From assembly GCA_958370785.1 (NCBI GenBank), contig CATXKN010000006.1, positions 1 to 64,000 on the forward strand: a stretch of DNA of 64,000 bases, given 5' to 3'. Shown one piece after another: positions 41,961-50,351 of the stretch; position 1 is the stretch's first letter; every line of letters begins with the position of its first letter. The stretch is from an uncultured Collinsella sp. (GTDB lineage: Bacteria; Actinomycetota; Coriobacteriia; Coriobacteriales; Coriobacteriaceae). A program made the position numbers and the translations under genes. The notes beneath the pieces are model-generated. The model did no database searches, was not told the origin of the DNA, and worked only from the letters and a program-made list of their open reading frames with translations.

Positions 41961-43067
41961 ATGACCATGTTCGCACGCGATCTTTCCGTTGCGCGCTATC
42001 GCAGCTTCGACAGTTACCGCCTTGCCCTGAGCGACGGTGTGACCGTGCTTGCGGGTCCCAACGCGGCGGGAAAGACCAACCTCATAGAGGCGCTGCAGCT
42101 GCTGACGAGCGGCGCCTCGTTTAGGCATCCCACCGCTACCGAGCTCGTGCACGACGGCGTGGGCTCATGCAAGGTCGAGCTGAGGCTCGAAGGCGATGGA
42201 CGCGTGCTGGACATGGGTCTGAGCGTGGAAGATGGCAAGCGTTCGTTTAGCCGCAACGGCAAGCGCTGCGCTGCGTCCGGCGTGCGCGGGGTACTGCCGA
42301 GCGTTCTGTTTTGCCCGGACCACCTGGATATGGTCAAGCGGGGTGCCAGCGTACGCCGCACCGCGCTTGATGACTTTGGCGTTCAGCTGAGTGCGCGCTA
42401 TGCCGATCTGGCTAGTGCCTACGGGCGCTGCGTGACCCAGCGCAATGCCCTGCTCAAGGAGACCTGGTGCTGTCGCGAGATGCTCGGCGCCTGGAACGAT
42501 TCGATTGCCCGCGCGGGCGCGGCTCTGCTCGTGCACCGGTTGGCCCTGCTCGACCGGCTGGCGGGCCATGTGCGTACTGCCTACGGGCAAGTGGCGTCCG
42601 GTGAAGCCGCCAACGTGTCCTATGCGTCCACGCTGGGGGATTTGCCCCAGGTCGATGATCGCGAAGAGCTGAAGGGCTGGGCGTACGAGCGCATGCTGGC
42701 TGCCCTTGATGAGCACGCCGACGAGGAAATTCGCCGCGGCGTGACGTTGGTGGGACCGCATCGCGACGAGATTGAGTTTGCTGTGGCGGGTCGCTCCGCC
42801 CGTTCATTTGCCAGCCAAGGTCAGCAGCGAACGTTGGTTCTGGCCTGGAAGGTGGCGGAGGTGGCCGTGGCTCGCGATGTCCTGGGCACCGCCCCACTGC
42901 TGCTTTTGGACGACGTGATGAGCGAACTCGACGGCGAACGCCGCGGTGCTTTCCTGCGGCTGATCGGCGATGATATCCAGACGGTCATAACCACGACCAA
43001 CCTGGGGTACTTTACCGATGACCTGCTTGATCGAGCCAAGGTGGTGAGCATGGGTGAGACGTGCTAA
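41961..43067 (+). CDS. recF: DNA replication and repair protein RecF
   Basis: 368 residues. SMC-like ATPase loading RecA at gaps. Walker A 'LAGPNAAGKTNLIEAL', signature 'FASQGQQRTLVLAWKVAE', Walker B 'PLLLLDDVMSELD'. Start eight bases after the dnaN stop; a second ATG six bases on is possible. Its 3' end overlaps the DciA-like gene by 14 bases. Confidence 0.95.
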   Translation: MTMFARDLSVARYRSFDSYRLALSDGVTVLAGPNAAGKTNLIEALQLLTSGASFRHPTATELVHDGVGSCKVELRLEGDGRVLDMGLSVEDGKRSFSRNGKRCAASGVRGVLPSVLFCPDHLDMVKRGASVRRTALDDFGVQLSARYADLASAYGRCVTQRNALLKETWCCREMLGAWNDSIARAGAALLVHRLALLDRLAGHVRTAYGQVASGEAANVSYASTLGDLPQVDDREELKGWAYERMLAALDEHADEEIRRGVTLVGPHRDEIEFAVAGRSARSFASQGQQRTLVLAWKVAEVAVARDVLGTAPLLLLDDVMSELDGERRGAFLRLIGDDIQTVITTTNLGYFTDDLLDRAKVVSMGETC

Positions 43068-43617
43068 TTACGAGCGCGAGAGCGAAACGGTCGCCTTCAG
43101 TGGCTTGTTGAACGCAGAGCGCCAGCGCATCCTGGCGGCTGCGACCCCTGAGCGCCGTGCGCAGATGGAGGCCGCCGAGGAGTCGCGCGCGGTCTATCGC
43201 GCGTGGAACGCGGTGTGCTCGGGCACGCGCGAGGGGCGGCATGTGACGGGCCTGCGCTACCTGCCCGAGTCCAATGAGCTGCTGGTATATCTCGACTCGC
43301 CCTCGTGGACGCAGGAAATGACGTTGTTGCGCGAGATCATCCGCGCGCGCATGGAGCGCGCCGGTGCGCATGTGGATGGCCTGGTGTTCAAAACCACCGC
43401 GCCCGGTCACACGCCGCCCGCCGCCAAGGAGCGCCTTCGCCCAGCGGCGACCGAGCGCCCGCCGGCCCCACACGCCGACCTCAGCGATGCCGAGCGCACC
43501 GAGATTGAGCGCCAAGTGGCGCCCATCGAAGACCAAAAACTGCGCGAGGCCCTCGAGAACGCCATGAGAGCCAGTGCCGAGTGGGCCAAGGGCGTGCAAA
43601 GCAAAAAAGAGCCTTAA
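43054..43617 (+). CDS. DciA-like helicase-loading protein (DUF721)
   Basis: 187 residues. The N-terminal third has 'AVYRAWNAVCSGTREGRHVTGLRYLPESNELLVYLDSPSWTQEM' in part, matching the compact DUF721/DciA fold (Trp in the middle, 'L.V..DSP.W...L'). In actinobacteria such a gene lies between recF and gyrB and helps load DnaB. A disordered Pro/Ala-rich section (~110-150) and a charged helix follow. GTG start within the end of recF. A terminator follows before gyrB. Confidence 0.8.
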   Translation: MRRANYERESETVAFSGLLNAERQRILAAATPERRAQMEAAEESRAVYRAWNAVCSGTREGRHVTGLRYLPESNELLVYLDSPSWTQEMTLLREIIRARMERAGAHVDGLVFKTTAPGHTPPAAKERLRPAATERPPAPHADLSDAERTEIERQVAPIEDQKLREALENAMRASAEWAKGVQSKKEP

Positions 43618-43643
43618 ATCGCATCTGGTGGCCTTGTAGAGCC

Positions 43644-43675
43644 AAATACCCTCGTTCCCGAGGGTATTTTTTTAC
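43644..43675 (+). terminator. Terminator of the dnaN-recF-dciA segment
   Basis: Perfect 11-bp stem AAATACCCTCG/CGAGGGTATTT with a 4-base loop, followed by TTTTT. It lies between the DciA-like gene and gyrB, so gyrB needs its own promoter or read-through; a weak TTTACG-17-TACACA follows. Confidence 0.88.
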
Positions 43676-43722
43676 GATAAACTAGTAAGGCTGTACACAT
43701 TTTCTTGACTGAAGGAGGACGT

Positions 43723-45753
43723 GTGGCAAACGAAAACGATTACGATGGCGGCGAGATTAAGATTCTCGAAGGTCTCGAGGCCGTTCGTAAGCGCCCGGGC
43801 ATGTATATCGGCTCGACGAGCGCCAGCGGTCTGCATCACCTGGTGTGGGAGATCGTTGACAACTCCGTCGACGAGGCCATGGCCGGTTTCTGCACCGAGA
43901 TCCAGGTGACGGTCCACGCCGACAACTCCATCACGGTCGTCGACAACGGGCGCGGTATCCCCGTCGACGAGCACCCTGTTAAAAAGATCCCGACGCTCGA
44001 GGTCGTCATGACGATTTTGCACGCCGGCGGTAAGTTCGATAATTCGGCCTATAAGGTCTCGGGCGGCCTGCACGGCGTTGGCATCTCCGTCGTCAACGCA
44101 CTGTCCAAGCGCGTGGTCGTTCAGGTTCGTCGCGACGGCAACACCTACGAGATGGAGTTCTCGCGCGGCAAGACCGTCAAGAAGATGGAGGTCGTGGGCA
44201 CCTCGGATTCGACGGGCACCACCGTCACCTTCTGGCCCGACGACGAGATCTTCGAGACCTGCATTTACGATTTCGATACGCTGCACAACCGTCTGCAGGA
44301 GACGGCGTTCCTCAATAAGAACCTCAAAATCGTGCTGACTGACGAGCGCGAGTCTACTCCCCACGTGGAGGAGTTTTGCTACGAGGGCGGCATCATCGAC
44401 TTCGTCAAGTTCCTTAACGAGGGCAAGGACGTCCCCGAGGCCTTTAAGGAGCCTATCTACATCGAGGGCAAATCGGACCCGGACGCACCTGTGGCCAAGA
44501 TGGGCGAGGTTGAGGTTTCCCTGCAGTGGAATAGCGGCTACGGCGAGAACGTCATGTCGTTTGCCAACGACATCTACACCCCCGAGGGCGGCATGCACCT
44601 TGAGGGCTTCCGCACCGCGCTCACCCGCGTGATCAACGACTATGCGCGCAAGCAGAACCTGCTCAAGGAAAAAGACGCCAATCTGACCGGCGACGATGTG
44701 CGCGAGGGCCTTTCGGCCGTTATCTCGGTCAAGCTGCCCGATCCGCAGTTTGAGGGCCAGACCAAGGCAAAGCTCGGCAGCTCCTATATGCGAGCGCTCA
44801 CGCTCAAGATTGTGACCGACGGCCTTGTCGATTACCTCGAGGAGCATCCCAAGCCCGCTCGCGAGATCGTCAAGAAGGCGCAACAGGCCTGCAAGGCGCG
44901 CAATGCCGCCCGCAAGGCGCGCGAGGCGACCCGCCGCAAGAGCCTGCTCGAGACGGCGTCCCTGCCCGGTAAGCTCGCTGACTGCTCGGTGCGCGATGCC
45001 GAGCTGACCGAGCTCTTCATCGTAGAGGGCGACTCGGCAGGCGGTTCGGCCAAGGACGGCCGTCGCCGAGACATCCAGGCGATTCTGCCCCTGCGCGGCA
45101 AGATTTTGAACGTCGAACGCGTTGGTGACCATCGCGCGTTCTCGAGTGACACCATTCAGTCGCTGATTACCGCGATCGGTTGCGGCGTCACGACGAGTGC
45201 CGGCGACGGCGGCGATTTCGATATCACCAAGGCGCGCTACCACAAGATCATCATCATGACCGATGCAGACGTCGACGGTGCGCATATCCGCATCCTGCTG
45301 CTGACGTTCTTCTACAAGTACATGCGTCCGCTGATCGATGCCGGCTACGTCTATGTTGCCTGCCCGCCCATCTTTGGCATTAAGGTGCGCAACAAGATCC
45401 ACTACGTGTATCCCAACGGCCGCCAGCCCGAAGACGAGATCCTGCGCGACACCATCCAGAGTCTGGGCCTGAACCCCGACGATAACGACGAGGACGGCAA
45501 GGCCAAGGACGGCAAGATTACCAAAAAGCGCAAGGGCTATACCGTCCAGCGCTACAAGGGCCTGGGCGAGATGGACCCCAAGCAGCTTGCCTCGACGACG
45601 ATGGACCCCAAGACCCGCATTCTGCAGCGCGTGTCGATCGAGGACGCCGTGGTGGCGGACCGCGCCGTGCGCGAGCTGATGGGTTCCGAGGTCGGCTATC
45701 GTCGCGAGTACATCGAGAAGCACGCACATGATGCACGATTCTTAGACGCCTAA
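43723..45753 (+). CDS. gyrB: DNA gyrase subunit B
   Basis: 676 residues. GHKL ATPase domain ('EIVDNSVDEAMAGF', 'VVDNGRGIPVDEHP', 'SGGLHGVGISVVNAL'), transducer domain and Toprim domain ('IVEGDSAGGSAKDGRRR', 'MTDADVDGAHIR'). The C-terminal 'RYKGLGEMDPKQL' is typical. GTG start four bases after AAGGAGG (VANEND); the in-frame codon 18 bases upstream overlaps the ribosome-binding site and is rejected. Works with GyrA to introduce negative supercoils. Confidence 0.97.
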   Translation: MANENDYDGGEIKILEGLEAVRKRPGMYIGSTSASGLHHLVWEIVDNSVDEAMAGFCTEIQVTVHADNSITVVDNGRGIPVDEHPVKKIPTLEVVMTILHAGGKFDNSAYKVSGGLHGVGISVVNALSKRVVVQVRRDGNTYEMEFSRGKTVKKMEVVGTSDSTGTTVTFWPDDEIFETCIYDFDTLHNRLQETAFLNKNLKIVLTDERESTPHVEEFCYEGGIIDFVKFLNEGKDVPEAFKEPIYIEGKSDPDAPVAKMGEVEVSLQWNSGYGENVMSFANDIYTPEGGMHLEGFRTALTRVINDYARKQNLLKEKDANLTGDDVREGLSAVISVKLPDPQFEGQTKAKLGSSYMRALTLKIVTDGLVDYLEEHPKPAREIVKKAQQACKARNAARKAREATRRKSLLETASLPGKLADCSVRDAELTELFIVEGDSAGGSAKDGRRRDIQAILPLRGKILNVERVGDHRAFSSDTIQSLITAIGCGVTTSAGDGGDFDITKARYHKIIIMTDADVDGAHIRILLLTFFYKYMRPLIDAGYVYVACPPIFGIKVRNKIHYVYPNGRQPEDEILRDTIQSLGLNPDDNDEDGKAKDGKITKKRKGYTVQRYKGLGEMDPKQLASTTMDPKTRILQRVSIEDAVVADRAVRELMGSEVGYRREYIEKHAHDARFLDA

Positions 45754-45759
45754 CCTGTT

Positions 45760-45860
45760 CGGCTTTCCCAGCCACCGCACCTTCGCCCTCAATCGTCGGT
45801 CGCGTACCCAAGTACGCTTCCCTCCTCTTTCGAGCGAATCTGCGGCACCTGGAAAAGCCG
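45760..45860. repeat. Structured intergenic element between gyrB and gyrA
   Basis: CGGCTTT..CCCAG..CCGCA at the left pairs with TGCGG..CTGG..AAAGCCG at the right (about 16 of 20 positions) and encloses a central hairpin GCGTAC-ccaa-GTACGC (45802-45817). It fills most of the 156-bp gap. It has no T-run and so does not look like a terminator. No coding potential seen. Confidence 0.55.
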
Positions 45861-45909
45861 TCTCCGTGGCAGGATGATTAATGGACCACGCAAACCATGA
45901 GGAGGTAAC

Positions 45910-48648
45910 GTGGCAGACGATATCAACAATAACGAGGGTATGGACGAGGCTGGCGACGCCGGCATGCCTGACGATCTGAAGCGCCTGCTCGCCCGCGCCG
46001 AACAGGGCGAGGACGGCGATCCGGACGCCTATAACCCCGATGCCGATGATGATGAGGAGGAGGACGACGCCGAGCTCGAGGAGAGCTTTGGCGAAGTCGA
46101 CCGTGGTGCCTCGGCCGGCGAGGATATCAACGGCGGCCAGCTCCAGATTTCGGAGTTCGGTCGCGAGATGAAGCAGTCGTTCATCGAGTATTCGATGTCG
46201 GTTATCACGGCGCGCGCCCTGCCGGACGTGCGCGACGGCTTAAAGCCGGTTCACCGCCGCATCCTGTACGCGATGAACGAGAGCGGCATCTACCCCAACC
46301 GCCCACATAAGAAGTCGGCCTGGACGGTCGGCGAAGTTATCGGTAAGTACCACCCGCACGGCGATTTCGCGGTCTATGAGGCCATGGTCCGCCTGGCGCA
46401 GTGGTTCTCCATGCGCACGCCGCTCATCGACGGTCACGGCAACTTCGGTAACATCGACGGCGACGGCGCGGCGGCCATGCGTTACACCGAGAGCCGCCTG
46501 GCAAAGCCCGCCATGGAACTGCTGCGTGACTTGCAGAAGGATACCGTCGACTGGCAGCCCAACTACGACGAATCACTTGCCGAGCCCGTGGCGCTGCCTG
46601 CGCGCTTCCCCAACCTGCTGGTCAACGGCAGCCAGGGCATCGCCGTCGGCATGGCCACCAACATCGCCCCGCATAACCTCACCGAGGCGATTGAGGCCAC
46701 CTGCTACCTGATCGACAACCCCGACGCCACCGTCGACGAGCTCATGCAGATCATGCCAGGTCCGGACTTCCCCACCGGCGCCATCATCATGGGCAGCGCC
46801 GGCATTAAGCAGAGCTACGAGACCGGCCGCGGCTCCATTACCGTGCGTGCCAAGGCACATGTGGAGTCCACCAAGACCGGTCGCAGCCGCCTGGTCTTTA
46901 CCGAGATTCCCTACATGGTCAACAAGGGCACCCTGCAGGAGAAGATCGCCCAGCTCGTCAACGACAAGCGCATCGAGGGCATCTCGGATATGCGCGATGA
47001 GTCCAACCAGAAGGGCATCCGTCTGGTCATCGAGCTCAAGAAGGGCGTCATTCCGCAGGTCGTGCTCAACAACCTGTATAAGTACACCTCGCTGCAGACG
47101 ACCTTTGGCGCCAACAACCTGGCGCTCGTCAACGGCGTGCCCAAATGCCTGAGCCTGCGCGAGATGCTGCAACACTACATCGACCACCAGGTCGACGTAG
47201 TCACCCGCCGCACCCGCTTCGACCTTAAGAAGGCCCAGGCGCGTGCCCATATCCTCGAGGGCTACCTGATGGCCCTTGACCATATCGACGAGGTCATTAG
47301 CATCATACGCTCCTCGCAGACCGACTCCGAGGCCAGCAGCCGCCTGATTGAGCGCTTTGGCTTTACGCCCGAGCAGACCACGGCTATCCTCGAGATGAAG
47401 CTGCGCCGCCTGACCGGCCTGGAGCGCGACAAGATCCAAGAAGAGTTGGACGGCCTGCGCCGCGCCATCGCCTACTACGAGGACCTGCTGGCGCACGAGG
47501 AGAAGATTCTGGGCGTCATCAAGGAAGAGATGCGCGAGATCTCCAAGAAGTTTGGCGACAAGCGCCGCACCGAGATCAGCCAGGTTGAGAAGGACCTGGA
47601 TGTCGAGGACCTCATCGCCGACGAGGACATGGTCGTGACCATCACCCACACCGGCTACGTTAAGCGTATCCCGGTGGCCGCCTACCGCGCCCAGAAGCGC
47701 GGCGGCAAGGGCGTGTCGGGCGTCAATCTCAAAGAGGACGACGTTATCGATGAGATGTTCATCGCGTCCACGCACGAGTACGTGCTGTTCTTCTCGAGCA
47801 AGGGCAAGGTCTATCGCCTGAAGGTGCACGAGCTGCCGGTGGGTACGCGCCAGGCGCGCGGTACCGCGATCGTCAACCTGCTGCCCTTCGAGGAGGGCGA
47901 GAAGATCGCGAGCGTCATCAGCTGCCGCGATTTCCCGGCCGACGAGTACCTGATGTTTGCCACCAAGAACGGCATGGTCAAGAAGACCGTGATGAGTGCT
48001 TACGATCGTAGCCGCCGTGATGGCCTGATTGCTATCAACCTGCGTGACGACGACGCGCTGCTGAACGTGCGCCGCGTGCGCGAGGGCGACAAGATTATCC
48101 TGGCCACCACCGCGGGCAAGGCGATCATGTTCTCCGAGGAGCAGGTGCGCGCCACCGGCCGCGATACCAGCGGCGTTCGCGGTATCGGTATGAAGGACGG
48201 CGTGAGCGTTCTGGGCATGGAGGTCACTAACGGCAACGGCGATCTGTTCGTCATCACCGAGCGCGGCTACGGCAAGCGCACGCCGGTCGCGGACTACCCG
48301 GAGCAGAATCGCGGCGGCCAGGGCGTCTACACCATTCAAATGACCGAGCGTAAGGGTAACCTCGCGGCCATGAAGACGGTGGGCCCGCAGCACGAGCTGT
48401 TCATCGTGACGGAGGGCGCGACGGTCATTCGCGTCAAGACCGACGAGATCAGCCAGACCGGCCGCGCCACCCAGGGCGTCAAGATGATGACCGTCGACGA
48501 CAACGACCGCGTATGCGCTGTCGCCCGCATGACGGCAGCCAAGGAAAAGCCCGAAGGCGAAGCCACAGAAAACGGCTCTGCTTCCGAAGAAACCCCTGTC
48601 GATCTAGGCGACGGCAACGACATGCCAGAAGATCTCCTAGACGAGTAA
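45910..48648 (+). CDS. gyrA: DNA gyrase subunit A with acidic N-terminal extension
   Basis: 912 residues. The first ~75 residues, absent from typical GyrA, are strongly acidic ('DADDDEEEDDAELEE'). Then the normal winged-helix domain with catalytic Tyr192 in 'AAAMRYTESRL', and a C-terminal beta-pinwheel with GyrA box 'QKRGGKG', which marks gyrase and not topoisomerase IV. The quinolone-resistance region reads 'HPHGDFAVYEAMV', with Phe and Glu where E. coli has Ser83 and Asp87. GTG start after GAGGAGG. Confidence 0.96.
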   Translation: MADDINNNEGMDEAGDAGMPDDLKRLLARAEQGEDGDPDAYNPDADDDEEEDDAELEESFGEVDRGASAGEDINGGQLQISEFGREMKQSFIEYSMSVITARALPDVRDGLKPVHRRILYAMNESGIYPNRPHKKSAWTVGEVIGKYHPHGDFAVYEAMVRLAQWFSMRTPLIDGHGNFGNIDGDGAAAMRYTESRLAKPAMELLRDLQKDTVDWQPNYDESLAEPVALPARFPNLLVNGSQGIAVGMATNIAPHNLTEAIEATCYLIDNPDATVDELMQIMPGPDFPTGAIIMGSAGIKQSYETGRGSITVRAKAHVESTKTGRSRLVFTEIPYMVNKGTLQEKIAQLVNDKRIEGISDMRDESNQKGIRLVIELKKGVIPQVVLNNLYKYTSLQTTFGANNLALVNGVPKCLSLREMLQHYIDHQVDVVTRRTRFDLKKAQARAHILEGYLMALDHIDEVISIIRSSQTDSEASSRLIERFGFTPEQTTAILEMKLRRLTGLERDKIQEELDGLRRAIAYYEDLLAHEEKILGVIKEEMREISKKFGDKRRTEISQVEKDLDVEDLIADEDMVVTITHTGYVKRIPVAAYRAQKRGGKGVSGVNLKEDDVIDEMFIASTHEYVLFFSSKGKVYRLKVHELPVGTRQARGTAIVNLLPFEEGEKIASVISCRDFPADEYLMFATKNGMVKKTVMSAYDRSRRDGLIAINLRDDDALLNVRRVREGDKIILATTAGKAIMFSEEQVRATGRDTSGVRGIGMKDGVSVLGMEVTNGNGDLFVITERGYGKRTPVADYPEQNRGGQGVYTIQMTERKGNLAAMKTVGPQHELFIVTEGATVIRVKTDEISQTGRATQGVKMMTVDDNDRVCAVARMTAAKEKPEGEATENGSASEETPVDLGDGNDMPEDLLDE

Positions 48649-48688
48649 GAGGCCCTAGCTGGTAAAAATTATCAGACCCCATATATCG

Positions 48689-48721
48689 GCGGTCGGCGCA
48701 CTGCGCGCCGACCGCTTTTTT
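48689..48721 (+). terminator. Terminator of gyrA
   Basis: Perfect 11-bp stem GCGGTCGGCGC/GCGCCGACCGC with a 5-base loop, followed by TTTTTT. Confidence 0.93.
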
Positions 48722-48738
48722 GACAATCTTGGACCCGC

Positions 48739-48876
48739 GTTCGCCCCGGCCGCATGGCGGCACATGAAGTCGATCGCGAGTTCCGCACGAGCCGGAGAGC
48801 ACTTAATGTGCTCTCCGTGCGAGCCAGGACTGTCCGAGCAGGCGACTTCATGTGCCGCCATGCGGCCGGGGCGAAC
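48739..48876. repeat. Long inverted repeat (34-bp perfect arms) after gyrA
   Basis: 48739-48772 is the exact reverse complement of 48843-48876. Between the arms is a second hairpin GGAGAGCAC-ttaat-GTGCTCTCC with extra pairing outside it, so the whole 138 bp can form one long cruciform. No ORF and no T-run. It fills most of the gap between the gyrA terminator and the tRNA-Ile promoter. It resembles an immobile foldback or a palindromic intergenic repeat. Confidence 0.85.
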
Positions 48877-48903
48877 CCCTCCCAAAGATTTTCAAAAAAG
48901 TTG

Positions 48904-48933
48904 TTGACGCGCGCGTAACGACTCGTCTAATAT
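48904..48933 (+). promoter_or_regulatory. Promoter of the tRNA-Ile/Ala/Ile cluster
   Basis: -35 TTGACG (48904-48909), 18-bp spacer, -10 TAATAT (48928-48933), about 14 bases before the first tRNA. Confidence 0.8.
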
Positions 48934-48947
48934 ATCCCTTGCGCGAT

Positions 48948-49024
48948 GGACCTGTAGCTCAGTTGGTTAGAGCGTCCGGCTGATAACCGGGAGGTCACAA
49001 GTTCGAATCTTGTCAGGTCCACCA
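48948..49024 (+). tRNA. tRNA-Ile (anticodon GAT), copy 1
   Basis: 77-nt cloverleaf with acceptor GGACCTG/CAGGTCC, anticodon loop CTGATAA (GAT), T-loop TTCGAAT and encoded CCA. Identical to the copy at 49172-49248. Not part of an rRNA operon. Confidence 0.98.
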
Positions 49025-49035
49025 CTTTCTTTCGC

Positions 49036-49080
49036 AATAAACACCCCAGCGAGAGCCGAGTCGCCGCTGGGGTGTTTATT
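49036..49080 (+). terminator. Hairpin between tRNA-Ile and tRNA-Ala
   Basis: 16-bp stem AATAAACACCCCAGCG / CGCTGGGGTGTTTATT with a 13-base loop. T-run is short, so it may be a partial terminator or an RNase processing point for the tRNA transcript. Confidence 0.6.
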
Positions 49081-49091
49081 ACTGTCTCCGT

Positions 49092-49167
49092 GGGGGTTTA
49101 GCTCAGCTGGGAGAGCGCGGGCTTTGCAAGCCTGAGGTCAGGGGTTCGATCCCCCTAACCTCCACCA
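49092..49167 (+). tRNA. tRNA-Ala (anticodon TGC)
   Basis: 76-nt cloverleaf: acceptor GGGGGTT/AACCTCC, anticodon loop containing TTGCAAG-type sequence (TGC), T-loop TTCGATC, encoded CCA. Four bases separate it from the next tRNA-Ile, so they are co-transcribed. Confidence 0.97.
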
Positions 49168-49171
49168 TGAT

Positions 49172-49248
49172 GGACCTGTAGCTCAGTTGGTTAGAGCGTC
49201 CGGCTGATAACCGGGAGGTCACAAGTTCGAATCTTGTCAGGTCCACCA
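49172..49248 (+). tRNA. tRNA-Ile (anticodon GAT), copy 2
   Basis: Identical 77 nt to the copy at 48948-49024. Lies four bases after tRNA-Ala and is followed by a terminator. Confidence 0.98.
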
Positions 49249-49259
49249 TCAAAACGTTA

Positions 49260-49291
49260 AGAGCCCTGGGGCATTGCCTCAGGGCTTTTTT
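49260..49291 (+). terminator. Terminator of the tRNA cluster
   Basis: Stem AGCCCTG.GGC / GCC.CAGGGCT followed by six T. Confidence 0.9.
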
Positions 49292-49346
49292 CTTATCCAA
49301 CTAAAAGTAGTCAAAATAGCCCCGTCCCAAATTAACTACTTTGATT

Positions 49347-49376
49347 TTGTGTGCTGGGCGAAAGATTGGGTAGTAT
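49347..49376 (+). promoter_or_regulatory. Candidate promoter before the nuclease-domain gene
   Basis: -35-like TTGTGT (49347-49352), 18-bp spacer, -10 TAGTAT (49371-49376). The -35 match is weak. Confidence 0.4.
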
Positions 49377-49433
49377 AGCTATTCAATGCGGCGACCCTGC
49401 CGTGTGTTAACCGCTACGTACCGGAGGTGTTCC

Positions 49434-49934
49434 ATGGTTCGTGTCGACATAGAGACCATCGTCATGGCCGCCGGTCCCGTGCCATCGCTTATCGTGCTTC
49501 GTGAGCGCTGCGGCAAGTCGGATTCGACGGCGCCCCTGCGTTCGCTTTCCATTCAGACCGGCTCGTTTGAGGCCGCGGCCATTAGCCGTGGTATCGATAG
49601 CGGTCGCGCCGAGCGCCCGATAACGCATGACCTGCTGCTTGACACCGTCGATGCCCTGGGCGCCAAGCTCGAGCGCATCGAGATCGTTCGTGCCGAGCCG
49701 CCGGTGTTCTATGCGACGATTGTCGTGCTGGTCGATGGTGACGAGCGCAAGATTGACGCTCGCCCCAGTGACGCCATTGCCCTTGCCGTGCGCAGTAATG
49801 CCCCCATGTTCGTGGAGGACGACATCATGAATCGCCTGGGTACCGTTTCTGCCCATGCCGAGGAAGTTGACGACGAGCAGGAGTTCGAGAAGTTCGACGA
49901 GTTCGTCCATACGCTCTCCCCCGATGATTTCTAA
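49434..49934 (+). CDS. Bifunctional-nuclease (DUF151) domain protein
   Basis: 166 residues starting MVRVDIETIV. The BFN domain is marked by 'RPITHDLLLDTVDALGA', 'FYATIVV' and 'DARPSDAIALAVRSNAPMFV', the conserved acid-rich motif of the family, whose members have been reported to cleave DNA and RNA. The last ~30 residues are acidic ('EEVDDEQEFEKFDEF'). AGGAGG-like site precedes the ATG. First of three small genes transcribed together. Confidence 0.88.
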   Translation: MVRVDIETIVMAAGPVPSLIVLRERCGKSDSTAPLRSLSIQTGSFEAAAISRGIDSGRAERPITHDLLLDTVDALGAKLERIEIVRAEPPVFYATIVVLVDGDERKIDARPSDAIALAVRSNAPMFVEDDIMNRLGTVSAHAEEVDDEQEFEKFDEFVHTLSPDDF

Positions 49935-49964
49935 ATGTCTGGCACGCGAGCGGAGAGGTCGTTG

Positions 49965-50321
49965 ATGGGTGCCCGCGTATCGGCTGAAGCGGCCGCCATC
50001 GCGCGTGAAGCCCGGATGCGCTCGGAGGCATCCGAGGCGGCTCGCATCGCCTATGTGACGCAGGCCCGCACGCTTCGCGAGCGCCGCGGCTCCTATATCA
50101 AGATGGTTATCATCTCCGCCCTTGTCGCGGTAATCTGTTCTCGTCTTCGTGGTACAGTTGGTGCGCTTGGGTTTTCGATTTCAACAGGCTTGGTAATCTG
50201 GGGTGTGGTCGATGCGGTAATGCTGACCAGCCAGATCAAGGTACTCGACAAGCGCGCGATGGATATGACGCGCGCCCGCGACGCTGCCGCCAAGATCGCT
50301 GCCGAGGCACAAGAACTGTAA
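49965..50321 (+). CDS. Small membrane protein, unknown function
   Basis: 118 residues. An Ala/Arg/Glu-rich coiled-coil-like N-terminus (~1-40), then two membrane helices ('MVIISALVAVICSRL', 'LGFSISTGLVIWGVVDAVML') and a charged Ala-rich C-terminus. Start placed at the ATG six bases after GAGAGG; an ATG abutting the preceding stop at 49935 lacks a ribosome-binding site. Family not recognised. Confidence 0.75.
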   Translation: MGARVSAEAAAIAREARMRSEASEAARIAYVTQARTLRERRGSYIKMVIISALVAVICSRLRGTVGALGFSISTGLVIWGVVDAVMLTSQIKVLDKRAMDMTRARDAAAKIAAEAQEL

Positions 50322-50351
50322 CGACGCCGGATTCGATGGGAAGGTCTAGAG

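Noticed and set aside
43672..45729. 685-codon open frame antisense to gyrB
   Set aside because: A shadow of the high-G+C, strongly biased gyrB coding sequence; no ribosome-binding site and no recognisable domain.
46573..48393. 606-codon open frame antisense to gyrA
   Set aside because: Same cause: an open antisense frame from codon bias, His/Val/Leu-rich with no motif.
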